DNA from: Acidobacteriota bacterium
GTDB taxonomy: Bacteria > Acidobacteriota > Terriglobia > 2-12-FULL-54-10
Assembly: GCA_009691245.1 (NCBI GenBank)
Contig: SHUM01000002.1
Span: 62,001-126,000, forward strand
Reading direction: 5' to 3'
DNA: 64,000 nt
Position numbers and translations under genes: made by a program
In this document: piece by piece, positions 27,084-35,057 of the stretch
Position numbering within the stretch: the first letter of the stretch is position 1
How the letters are laid out: every line of letters begins with the position of its first letter
Notes under the pieces: model-generated
The model's input: the letters and a program-made list of their open reading frames with translations, nothing else
What the model was told of the DNA's origin: nothing
Databases searched by the model: none

Positions 27084-27986
27084 GCGATTCGCCACGTCGA
27101 AGCGGCGGGTGGAGAGGAATTGCTGGATGCGCTGGTGGTCGGCGGCGGTGATGAGCGCTTCGGCGTGGTAGAAGTCCACAACGTCCTTCAACTGAAAAAT
27201 GCTGTGCAGGTCGAAGCCTTCTTCGCGCAGGCCGTCGCCTTGGCCGCGGTCAAAGAAGACGATGATGCGCGTCAGCGGGACGCCTTCGGCGCGGAGCTTT
27301 GCGGCGGCGGCGCGTTTGGTGAGACCGCTGGCCACCACGTCGTCAATCAGGTTGTATTCGCGCTCGACGCAACTGTCACCGCCAGCAGGAGCATCGACTG
27401 GCGCAGATTCGCTTGCCCCTGGAATTGTGGCTGCGGGCCTCGTGGGCGCGCCCTGAACGCCATCAATATGGCGTTCAGTAGCGCGGCTCGGATCAGGCTT
27501 CGCCTGATGAGGGCCAATCCAGAAACTTTCTTCGTGGCCTGGATAGCGCTTGGCTTCCTTGCGCAGCAGCGCGAAGGTGATCTCCGGCGCCGCGGGATTC
27601 TGCCAGGCGTGGAGCGCGGTGGCCAGCGCCAGCGGCGTGGCCGTGTCGGGAATGCCGATGACTATTTGCGGTATCGGCTGCGGCGCGGGAGAGCCAGCGT
27701 CTCCCGGCGTGAGCGTGAGTTCTCCATCGGCCCGTTTGCTGACGCGCGCGGCACTGGCACTATCCTTGGCCCGCTCGCGAATCTTCCCCGCGAACGCGCC
27801 GCCGATGCGCCATAGCACCTCGGGATGCGCGTAGAGGTTCTCGCGCATGTTGATGTAGATGGGCGAGCGCAGGCCGACGCGTCGCTCGACTTCATCGCCT
27901 ATCAGCACGCAGCCGGCGGCGAACAGATCGCGCAGCAGTGTGCGTTGATCAGCCGTGTACGGCGCGTTGGGCGTGGTGGCGTTCAT
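27081..27986 (-). CDS. pyrE: Orotate phosphoribosyltransferase, expanded by insertions
   Basis: The enzyme joins orotate to PRPP in pyrimidine synthesis. Family segments are LFAAGCVLIGDEVERRVGLR, SPIYINMRENLYAHPEVL, IVIGIPDTATPLALA, LLRKEAKRYPGHEESFWIG, and the PRPP-binding loop YNLIDDVVASGLTK (about 211-224). At 301 residues it is some 80 longer than usual. The excess lies in two low-complexity insertions: about residues 72-104 and about 159-207, just before the PRPP loop. Both are built from sequences that recur elsewhere in the window: the first matches 32 of 34 bases of repeat family C, and the second holds a 16-base match to the end of repeat family B and two hairpins. The frame stays open through both. 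The stop codon lies in a family B repeat. Whether the protein is active is not visible. Confidence 0.85.
   Translation of the reverse strand: MNATTPNAPYTADQRTLLRDLFAAGCVLIGDEVERRVGLRSPIYINMRENLYAHPEVLWRIGGAFAGKIRERAKDSASAARVSKRADGELTLTPGDAGSPAPQPIPQIVIGIPDTATPLALATALHAWQNPAAPEITFALLRKEAKRYPGHEESFWIGPHQAKPDPSRATERHIDGVQGAPTRPAATIPGASESAPVDAPAGGDSCVEREYNLIDDVVASGLTKRAAAAKLRAEGVPLTRIIVFFDRGQGDGLREEGFDLHSIFQLKDVVDFYHAEALITAADHQRIQQFLSTRRFDVANR
27366..27512. repeat. Repeat-derived insertion inside pyrE (hairpins, family B end)
   Basis: This stretch of the pyrE coding sequence includes CTGAACGCCAT-N4-ATGGCGTTCAG, then GCGCGGCTCGGATCAG (27481-27496), identical to the right end of the repeat at 27069-27084, then ATCAGGC-N3-GCCTGAT. 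It keeps the reading frame and encodes about 49 residues rich in Pro and Ala. Confidence 0.7.
27723..27756 (-). repeat. Family C repeat core inside pyrE
   Basis: Read on the minus strand, this 34-base stretch begins CAGTGCCGCGCGCGTCAGC and matches 32 of 34 bases at 48022-48055. It encodes SAARVSKRADG within the first insertion of pyrE. Confidence 0.75.
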
Positions 27987-28000
27987 GTTGGAAAAAACGG

Positions 28001-28082
28001 TGTTAGGTTGTTAGGGATTAGGTGTTAGGGATTGGGGAGTGCGGCAGCGCCTTAATCCCTAACAGCGAACCCCTAATCCCTA
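28001..28082. repeat. TTAGGGATTAGG inverted repeat (overlaps hydrolase stop)
   Basis: The left arm GTTAGGGATTAGGTGTTAGG and right arm CCTAACAGCGAACCCCTAAT are imperfect reverse complements built on TAGGGATTAGG. The right end contains the TAG stop codon (28080-28082) of the alpha/beta hydrolase; the left end lies in the leader of pyrE. Confidence 0.75.
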
Positions 28083-29495
28083 TTTCTTAAAGAATCCACC
28101 CAGAATCGCTTCGTGCCACAGCAGCGCGCCGACGGGGGCGATGCCCAGCGGCAGGCCCTCTTCGGCGGCGGTGTAGCCGTGCGTGCCGGCGTCGAGCTGC
28201 ACCAAACGAACTTTCGGCGCGGGCCTCATGGCGGCGTAGCTCGGCAGATAGACCTTCTCGTAAATCTGCGGGTCATGGTCGCGGCTGTTTTTGGCGATGT
28301 TCAGATAGAGCGGCGGCACGGGCTTGACGCCGGGGCCGGAGAGTTCCTTGAGATATCCGACGTAGCGATCGACCAGCTTTTTCGTCTCCGCCTCGCTCAT
28401 CTTCAGACGCTTGGCGGCGGCGCGCGCGGCGTCGGCAAGCTGCGGCGGCGAATCGAAGTGGATGATGTTCTCGGCCTTGAACTGCGCCTCGTGCGTCTCC
28501 TTCTCCCAATCTTCGAGCACCTCTTCCATCACCATCGCCAGACGCTCCAGCGCCTTGGTGCCCTCGCGCTGGATCAGCTCATAGCCGTAGTAGCGCGCCG
28601 TATCGCGCCAACTGCGCACGCGCAGGCAGTGGAAGCCGGCCTCCCAGGTTTCAGCGATGCCCTGAATCTCGCGCGTCATCTTGCCGTAGAGCGCGCCAAA
28701 GGGCGAGCTTTCCATGCCCAGGATGCCGGCCATGTTGGGCACGCGCTGGCTGAAGATCATCGTGAAGGGGCCGCCGGTCGAGTGGCCATGCGCGTAGACG
28801 GAAAACTGCGCGGCGGGCAGGTGCTTAGCGAGCAGCGCGACGCCGCCGTCTTCAAACGCGGCGGGCCATCCGGCCATGCGGTCGTAGAATTCCGTGCCGG
28901 GCTTGGCGCAGGCCAGGAACAGCGTGCCCCAGCGGCGGCGGCGGGCCTCATCGCGATCCTGCACCACTTCATATTGGTCCTTGCTGATCTGCTGGCCGCG
29001 CAACCACATCGGCGTGCGCATGGTGCCGTCAGCGCCGATGGTGTCGCCGGGCCAGTCGTGATTAGCCACGTCGAGATTCAGCCGGCCGGGATAGGACATG
29101 TTGACAACCTTGTAGCCGAACTTGGTGGCCAGGAAGCGCGCGAACTTGTCCATCGAGCGATGGTCGCCCGAGCCGCCGTGCAGCATGAACACGCCGACCT
29201 TCTTGCCGTCGGCTCCGACGGTAATCTTCGCCGCGTCAGTGGGCTCGTAGATCACCGCCGCGATGTCCCAGTCGAGGCCCAGCGACTGGATGCGCAGCAC
29301 TTCCTCGTGCGACTTGATAGCGATATCCGGCAGAGCCATGACGCGTTTGGAAATCTCGACCAGCTCGGGCCGCGCAATCGCGCCCCAGTCGGCGCCGGCG
29401 ACGCTCTTGAAGCTCAGGTTCAGCGGCTCGGCGGCGCGGGCGGGGCCGGCGGCAAGCGCCGCGAACAAGGCAATGATCAGACGAGTGCTACGCAT
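28080..29495 (-). CDS. Secreted alpha/beta hydrolase
   Basis: The product (471 residues) has a signal peptide (LIIALFAALAAGPARAA) and an alpha/beta hydrolase fold with the nucleophile elbow GHSTGGP (serine nucleophile), an oxyanion-type FMLHGGSGDHRS region and a late histidine in LDAGTHGYTA as the likely catalytic base. I start it at ATG 29495, which has GGAGG nine bases upstream; a TTG- or ATG-type start eight codons earlier is less likely. A similar-length secreted hydrolase with the same GHSTGG elbow lies 3.6 kb away on the same strand, on the other side of an Oar-like receptor. Ester hydrolysis is inferred; the substrate is unknown. Confidence 0.75.
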   Translation of the reverse strand: MRSTRLIIALFAALAAGPARAAEPLNLSFKSVAGADWGAIARPELVEISKRVMALPDIAIKSHEEVLRIQSLGLDWDIAAVIYEPTDAAKITVGADGKKVGVFMLHGGSGDHRSMDKFARFLATKFGYKVVNMSYPGRLNLDVANHDWPGDTIGADGTMRTPMWLRGQQISKDQYEVVQDRDEARRRRWGTLFLACAKPGTEFYDRMAGWPAAFEDGGVALLAKHLPAAQFSVYAHGHSTGGPFTMIFSQRVPNMAGILGMESSPFGALYGKMTREIQGIAETWEAGFHCLRVRSWRDTARYYGYELIQREGTKALERLAMVMEEVLEDWEKETHEAQFKAENIIHFDSPPQLADAARAAAKRLKMSEAETKKLVDRYVGYLKELSGPGVKPVPPLYLNIAKNSRDHDPQIYEKVYLPSYAAMRPAPKVRLVQLDAGTHGYTAAEEGLPLGIAPVGALLWHEAILGGFFKK

Positions 29496-29553
29496 AAGAG
29501 CAAGTTCCTCCCACCACAAAAGTCAGTCATCTTTATTGTATGCGAAGGCGGGC

Positions 29554-29709
29554 CAATCCGAGCCGCGACAGTAATGGAGCAGCCACAATGTCCGATCATC
29601 GATGAGCGTTCGCTTGGAACACATCGCCCGCCACACGTCTCTTTGCTTTCATTTGATTTGCCGACGGATACGCATGGTGGCCGCTCCATGACTGTCGCGG
29701 CTCGGATCA
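29554..29709. repeat. Palindromic repeat, family B, copy 2
   Basis: CAATCCGAGCCGCGACAGTA at the left and its counterpart ending TGTCGCGGCTCGGATCA at the right form arms of about 38 bases, closely like the repeat at 26925-27083. It occupies half of the 333-base gap 29496-29828 between the hydrolase and the divergent receptor; nothing else is recognised in that gap. Confidence 0.8.
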
Positions 29710-29828
29710 GGCACCCCGCATCCTTGACACTGCCAGGCCGGTCCATTAGATTACCAGCAGAACTTGTGTGGACATTGACGTCTTGCCGTCGGTCTGGTTC
29801 GGTCTTAGACCGCCATTAGGAGGAGTTC

Positions 29829-32800
29829 ATGTTGAGGAAAACGTACGCGTTTCTATTGCTGCTCACCGTCGCGCTGGCTGCGCCGACTGGAGCGCAGATC
29901 ACCACGGGAACCATCTCGGGTACGGCGAAGGATGCGACCGGCGCGGTGCTACCCGGCGTCCAAGTGGTCCTGCTGAATGAGGACACAGGTTTGTCGCGCA
30001 CCGTCGCCAGCGATTCGGCGGGGCGCTACAACGCGCCCATGTTGAGTCTGGGCAACTATAAAGTTACCGCCACGCTGGAAGGTTTCCAGACCGAGGCGCG
30101 CAGCGGCATCGTGCTGAACGTGGGCCGCGAGGCCGTGGTTGATCTGCAACTTTCGGTCGGCTCCGTCTCGCAGACCATCGAAGTAACCGGCGAAGCTCCG
30201 CTGGTGCAGACCACGGAAGCGACCGTTGGTTATCTCGTCGAAGACCGCACCATCCGCGAGCTGCCGCTGAATGGCCGCGACGTTACGCAACTCATCCTGC
30301 TCAATCCCGGCGTGGTCTCCGCTGTCAACTCGACAGCCAATAGCGGCACGGTGGGCTTCGGCAAACGCATCTCCATCTCCGGCTCGCGCGGCGAGGACAA
30401 CGCCTACCTGCTCGACGGCAGCTATATCAATGACTTCAGCCGCCACATCCCCGCCGGGCCCAGCGGCGCGCTGCTGGGCGCCGAGACGGTGCGCGAATTT
30501 CAGGTGCTGACCAATTCCTTCAGCGCGCAGTATGGCCGCGCCATGGGCGGCGTGTTCAATGCGGTGTCGAAATCCGGCACCAACGAATTTCACGGCAGCA
30601 TCTATGAATATCTGCGCAACAGCGCGCTCGACGCGCGGGACTTCTTCGATCCGCAAAAATGGCCGCTGCGCCGCAACCAATTTGGCGGCACCATCGCCGG
30701 GCCGGTCATCTCTGACAAGGCATTCTTTTTCACGGCCTATGAGGCCATGCGCGAGTCGCTCACGCAGACGCAAACCAACATCGTGCCCACCGCCACGGCG
30801 CGCCTGGCGACCACATCACCAAAGTCCGCGCCCTTCATTCCGTTCTTTCCGCTGCCCACGCCCGGCGGACGCGTGCTGGCCGACCCGTTGATCGGCGAGT
30901 ACCGCTTCCCCGCCGTGCAGCCCACGCGCGAGGATTTTGGCCAGGGCCGTTACGATCAGCAGCTTACTGAAAACGCCTCGTTCTTCGGACGCTTCACCAT
31001 CTCCAACTCGAATCGCTCGCGCACGTCGGACTATCCCGGCAACGTGTCGGATCAGAATTTGAACTCGCGGCTGTTCACGCTCTCCGAGACGCAAATCATT
31101 TCACCTCGCGCGCTGAACACCTTCCGCTTTTCGTTCAACCGCGTCGCTCCCGTGGCCAGCACCACCGGGTTCGCCAGCGTTCCCGGAGTGCCCACCGTGC
31201 CGGGACAGGCGCTGCCGGGCATCGCGCCGGGCAGCGGCATCACCGGATACAACACCAATGTCACGCCGAAAATTCAGTGGACCACCAATCGCTTCAACGA
31301 GCAGGACGATTTCAGCCTCACGCTCGGCGCACACGCGCTGAAGCTCGGCGGCATGGTCGAGCGGCTGCAGTTCAACGCCGACCAGCCCAATCGCGGCAAC
31401 GGCACATGGACCTTCGCCAGCTTCGCGCAGTTCCTCGCCGCCGTCCCCAATAACTATCGCGGCACGCCGCCGCAGACCGGGCGCGGCTCGGTGCGCGGGA
31501 TGCGGCAATGGTTCTATTCCCTCTACGCGCAGGACGACTGGCAGGTGCGCCCCGGCCTGACGCTGAACCTGGGCGTGCGCTGGGATGACTCCTCGGTGCC
31601 CACCGAAGTCAACGGCCTCATCGCCAATCTGCGCCACCGCGAAGACCCGGCCACCTCGGTCGGCGATCCTCTGTGGAAAAACAAGATCGGCAATCTCGCG
31701 CCGCGCCTCGGCTTCGCCTGGACGCCGTTCTCGAGCGGCAAGACTTCCGTGCGCGGCGGCTTTGGATTGTTTTACGTCCCGCTTGATCCCGGCGTCTGGT
31801 TCCGCTCGATGGCGCGTGTCGCGCCACTATTTGCCGAGTACGATTTCCAGATCGCCGCCAACGACGCGGCAGCAGGAACCTTTCCCGACGCGGCGGCGGC
31901 CATTGAAGCGGCGCTACGCACGCGCGCGCCCTTCGGCACCGTCTATGTGTTTCAATACGACGACATCCGCACGCCGCACACCATGCAGTACAACCTGAAT
32001 ATTCAGCAACAGATTGATTCCAGCAGCGTGCTGAGTGTCGGTTACGTGGGCAATCGCGGACTGAACCTGACGTCGCTCGAGAATTACAATCAGGCCATCG
32101 CCACCTACAACGGACGGTCGCTCGAAACCGCGCCGAACCCTGTGCGCTTCAATCCCAGCTACGAATGCATCTGCTACTACAACAACACCACCGACTCCTG
32201 GTACAACGCGCTGACCGCCTCCTATCAGCGGCGCTTCGCGGCGGGCTTCCAAACGCAAGCGTCGTTTACATGGTCGAGGACCATCAATGAGAATGACGGC
32301 AACAACACCGGGCAGAATGTTACGTCAAGCGACTTCCCCATTCTGAAATACACCTACGACGGCGGCGCCAACCGCGGCTTGAGCGGCTACGGAATTCCCG
32401 TGTCGCTGACCACGAACTACTCCTACGACCTGCCCTTCGCCAAGGGCGCGTCCGGAATCGCCAAGCATCTGATCGCCGGTTGGCAGTTGAGTGGAATCTT
32501 CACCGCGCAGCGCGGCCAGCCGTTCACCGTAACCGCCGCCAGTCCCACGGCGCTGGCCGCCGGACAAATCACCATCCGCTCGCCGCAAGCCGCCGCTGGG
32601 CGCACGGGCGAAGACATCAGCAGCGGCGCCTCCACGGGATGCACCTCCGGCGCGGTGGTCATCGCTCCCGGCCGTGCGCTCGGCGGGCCGGATCTTTTCT
32701 TCGACCCCTGCGCTTATGATCTGCCCGGCGCGTTCGAGCTGGGCAACGTGGGACGCAACACGCTGTACGGACCGGGCCTGGTTAAGTGGGATTTTTCGCT

Positions 32801-33005
32801 GGCCAAGAACACCGCGCTGAGCGATCGCTGGAACATGCAGTTCCGCTCCGAGTTTTTCAACCTCTTCAATCACGCCAACTTCGCCGGCCCAGCCGCCAGC
32901 GCCTTTGCGGCAGCCGGCACTCGCGTAGGCACGACCGGAGTCATCTCGCGCACGTTGAACCAGAACTGGCGGCAAGTCCAGTTCGCGCTGCGCCTGACGT
33001 TTTAG
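29829..33005 (+). CDS. Oar-like TonB-dependent outer-membrane receptor
   Basis: The product (1058 residues) has a signal peptide (AFLLLLTVALAAPTGAQ), a carboxypeptidase-regulatory-like domain (GTISGTAKDATGAVLPGVQV), a plug with RELPLNGRDVTQLILLNPG, and a large barrel ending in VQFALRLTF with the terminal phenylalanine of outer-membrane proteins. AGGAGGAG lies before the ATG. It is the same type as the receptors at 5741 and 57754. It is flanked on both sides by minus-strand secreted alpha/beta hydrolases, which suggests a shared substrate, though they are not in one operon. Confidence 0.9.
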   Translation: MLRKTYAFLLLLTVALAAPTGAQITTGTISGTAKDATGAVLPGVQVVLLNEDTGLSRTVASDSAGRYNAPMLSLGNYKVTATLEGFQTEARSGIVLNVGREAVVDLQLSVGSVSQTIEVTGEAPLVQTTEATVGYLVEDRTIRELPLNGRDVTQLILLNPGVVSAVNSTANSGTVGFGKRISISGSRGEDNAYLLDGSYINDFSRHIPAGPSGALLGAETVREFQVLTNSFSAQYGRAMGGVFNAVSKSGTNEFHGSIYEYLRNSALDARDFFDPQKWPLRRNQFGGTIAGPVISDKAFFFTAYEAMRESLTQTQTNIVPTATARLATTSPKSAPFIPFFPLPTPGGRVLADPLIGEYRFPAVQPTREDFGQGRYDQQLTENASFFGRFTISNSNRSRTSDYPGNVSDQNLNSRLFTLSETQIISPRALNTFRFSFNRVAPVASTTGFASVPGVPTVPGQALPGIAPGSGITGYNTNVTPKIQWTTNRFNEQDDFSLTLGAHALKLGGMVERLQFNADQPNRGNGTWTFASFAQFLAAVPNNYRGTPPQTGRGSVRGMRQWFYSLYAQDDWQVRPGLTLNLGVRWDDSSVPTEVNGLIANLRHREDPATSVGDPLWKNKIGNLAPRLGFAWTPFSSGKTSVRGGFGLFYVPLDPGVWFRSMARVAPLFAEYDFQIAANDAAAGTFPDAAAAIEAALRTRAPFGTVYVFQYDDIRTPHTMQYNLNIQQQIDSSSVLSVGYVGNRGLNLTSLENYNQAIATYNGRSLETAPNPVRFNPSYECICYYNNTTDSWYNALTASYQRRFAAGFQTQASFTWSRTINENDGNNTGQNVTSSDFPILKYTYDGGANRGLSGYGIPVSLTTNYSYDLPFAKGASGIAKHLIAGWQLSGIFTAQRGQPFTVTAASPTALAAGQITIRSPQAAAGRTGEDISSGASTGCTSGAVVIAPGRALGGPDLFFDPCAYDLPGAFELGNVGRNTLYGPGLVKWDFSLAKNTALSDRWNMQFRSEFFNLFNHANFAGPAASAFAAAGTRVGTTGVISRTLNQNWRQVQFALRLTF

Positions 33006-33010
33006 TTTTT

Positions 33011-33097
33011 AACAGAGCCGCGACAGTGAGGGAGCGGTGGTTGGTACTTCCCATGAAGGAAAACCAACCCCCGCTCCCTCACGGTCGCGGCTCTGTT
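33011..33097. repeat. Palindromic repeat, family A, copy 2 (overlaps hydrolase stop)
   Basis: AACAGAGCCGCGACAGTGAG and its counterpart ending CGGTCGCGGCTCTGTT form near-perfect arms of about 35 bases. The left end starts 5 bases after the receptor stop, and the right end contains most of the TAA stop of the convergent hydrolase (33096-33098). It fills the whole gap between two convergent genes. Confidence 0.85.
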
Positions 33098-34484
33098 ACT
33101 GCGCCAGCCACATCAGCGCCGCGAGCAAACCGCCGGCTAACTGCTTGGGCTTCTCCACATGGCCGTAGTGGGTCATGGGCACATCAAAAACCATCACGCG
33201 GATCGGGATGCCGGGGTTGGCTTTGCGGAATTCGTTGGCCACTTGCAGTTCGCGCGCCTTGGTGGAGTCCTTGTCCCAGTGCCCGTCGTCAAGCTGCGCC
33301 GTGGTCCAGATCATCTTCGTATAGCCCACCTCGGGCGACTTCATAGTCGAGAATAGATCGCGAATCACCTCGTCAGGATTCACGCCTAGCTTATTGCCCT
33401 TCAGCGTTTCACGGATTTGCGTGGCGGCATTTTCGCGCAGATTGTCGGCGCTGTTGTGCTCCATGTCCTGAAGCGGCTGCTTGAACTTCGGGCGGCGGCG
33501 CTCTTCCAATCCCATCCAATGCTCGGCCATCGCTTCGCGCGACTTGCTCGCGTCCCAGACGGGATTCAGCGGGCCAAGATATCCACGCGCGTGCCCGCTA
33601 TTGGGCCGCGCGCGCAACTCGCGCACGTGCAGATAATCGTCCGCGCCGCGCTCGCCGCGGAACTCCTGCATGGCCGCCAGCGACGCCGGTCCTCCCGTGC
33701 CCCATCCGAGCGACAGCCCGCGCAGGCGCGACTTCAGACGGTCTTTCAAGAGGAACTGAATCTCCCCTCCCGTCGAATGGCCCACGATCACCACCGGGCC
33801 CTGCACGACTTTTTCTATGATGGCCGCCACGCCGTCAGCCACCACGCGGAACGTGTACGCCGCGTTACGAAACTTCAGTTCGTCGGCGGAAACATCGCGG
33901 TCCAGCACATAGCCGGGGATGCGCTCCTCATATTTCGCCTCACTCCAGCCGCCGTGGCGGAAATTGCCGGGGATGGTGACAATCAGCGTCGGGACGCGCT
34001 GCGCGAGGTACTGCCCCAGGCCCGGCGCGTTGAGCGGATCGACGAAAAACTCATACCAGTTGGAGGAGCCGCCGTTGATGATGACCATGGTCGGCAAATT
34101 GGGACTTACGGGATGGAGCGGCGTCAGCATTAGGCCGGGAATGTCCCACTCGATGCCGTAAACTTTGTAGCGAACCTCATGCCACTTGACGCGATAGCCG
34201 AGCTGGGCCTCAGAGATCGACTCCAGCTTGCGCGGATCGAACGCGCCGCCGGGCGCGGCGTCGGCCAGCGCCTTCACCGCCGCGCCGCCGTCGGGCAAAT
34301 CCCAGCCGAGGCGATTGAACACCTCAGGCGTGACGGCGTGAAACGGCTTGTTCTCGCCCAGCATCTTGACGACTTCGTCTTCCGCATCACCTACCGCCGC
34401 GGTGCGCGCCGATAAATTCCAGGCAAGTGAAAAAAGCAAGGCGAGCATGGCGGTCGCCAGAATTCGAATATTTCTGTTTTTCAT
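33096..34484 (-). CDS. Secreted alpha/beta hydrolase
   Basis: The product (462 residues) has a signal peptide (ILATAMLALLFSLAWNLSA), an oxyanion-type strand TMVIINGGSSNWYEFFVDP, the nucleophile elbow VGHSTGGEIQF and a C-terminal histidine-containing segment VFDVPMTHYGHVEKPKQL. AGGAGG lies seven bases before the ATG. The overall plan resembles the hydrolase at 28080 although the sequences are well diverged. Its stop codon is supplied by a palindromic repeat. An esterase-type reaction is inferred from the fold. Confidence 0.75.
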   Translation of the reverse strand: MKNRNIRILATAMLALLFSLAWNLSARTAAVGDAEDEVVKMLGENKPFHAVTPEVFNRLGWDLPDGGAAVKALADAAPGGAFDPRKLESISEAQLGYRVKWHEVRYKVYGIEWDIPGLMLTPLHPVSPNLPTMVIINGGSSNWYEFFVDPLNAPGLGQYLAQRVPTLIVTIPGNFRHGGWSEAKYEERIPGYVLDRDVSADELKFRNAAYTFRVVADGVAAIIEKVVQGPVVIVGHSTGGEIQFLLKDRLKSRLRGLSLGWGTGGPASLAAMQEFRGERGADDYLHVRELRARPNSGHARGYLGPLNPVWDASKSREAMAEHWMGLEERRRPKFKQPLQDMEHNSADNLRENAATQIRETLKGNKLGVNPDEVIRDLFSTMKSPEVGYTKMIWTTAQLDDGHWDKDSTKARELQVANEFRKANPGIPIRVMVFDVPMTHYGHVEKPKQLAGGLLAALMWLAQ

Positions 34485-34608
34485 GAGTGCCTCCTGCTAC
34501 CAACGCGTTCTATATTATATAGTGTGCCGCGCACTTGCCGCCAAGTATACCAATATACCCGGCGCGATTTGGTATCATGAAATTAGTTTGTGGTAAGAGG
34601 TGTCGTCC

Positions 34609-34992
34609 ATGAAGAAGTCCGATCAGGAATGGAAGAATGCACTCGATTCGCAGCAGTTTCACGTCTGCCGCATGAAGGGAACCGAGCCACCGTTCACCGG
34701 CAAGTATTTTGACAACCACGAGCCGGGCATGTACAAGTGCGTCTGCTGCGGCTCGGACCTGTTTGACGCCACCGCCAAGTTTGACTCCGGCACCGGCTGG
34801 CCCAGCTTCTGGGAGCCGGCCTTTGGCGCCAACGTGAAAACGGAGACGGACCAGACCCACGGCATGACGCGCACGGAAGTAATGTGCGCCCAGTGCGACG
34901 CGCATCTCGGCCACGTCTTCCACGATGGCCCCAAACCCACCGGCCTGCGCTATTGCATCAACTCAACATCGCTGGCATTTGAGAAGAAGTAA
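34609..34992 (+). CDS. msrB: Peptide methionine-(R)-S-oxide reductase
   Basis: The enzyme (127 residues) reduces the R-sulfoxide of methionine in damaged proteins. It has two zinc-binding CxxC pairs (CVCC and CAQC), the [10 protein letters not shown] motif and the catalytic cysteine in RYCINS near the end. ATG 34609 follows TAAGAGG by eight bases; a GTG at 34600 is possible. The cysteine, not selenocysteine, is encoded at the active site although selB is the next gene (convergent). Confidence 0.95.
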   Translation: MKKSDQEWKNALDSQQFHVCRMKGTEPPFTGKYFDNHEPGMYKCVCCGSDLFDATAKFDSGTGWPSFWEPAFGANVKTETDQTHGMTRTEVMCAQCDAHLGHVFHDGPKPTGLRYCINSTSLAFEKK

Positions 34993-34995
34993 GAA

Positions 34996-35057
34996 AGGGT
35001 GTAGGGTGTGGGGAAACCCTAGCGGCGCCGCCCCCACATCCAACGCCCTACACCCTA
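34996..35057. repeat. GGGTGTAGGG inverted repeat (overlaps selB stop)
   Basis: The left arm AGGGTGTAGGGTGTGGGG (34996-35013) and right arm ending GCCCTACACCCTA (to 35057) are reverse complements apart from a seven-base gap. The right end contains the TAG stop of selB; the left end lies three bases after the msrB stop. Confidence 0.75.

Noticed and set aside
28113-29819. Plus-strand open frame of about 560 codons
   Set aside because: It mirrors the secreted alpha/beta hydrolase and runs into a palindromic repeat; the translation is not protein-like.
33011-33097. Family A repeat as an ordinary intrinsic terminator only
   Set aside because: The hairpin could stop transcription, but it has no T tract, and identical arms at other, non-terminal places (20640) show it is a dispersed element first.
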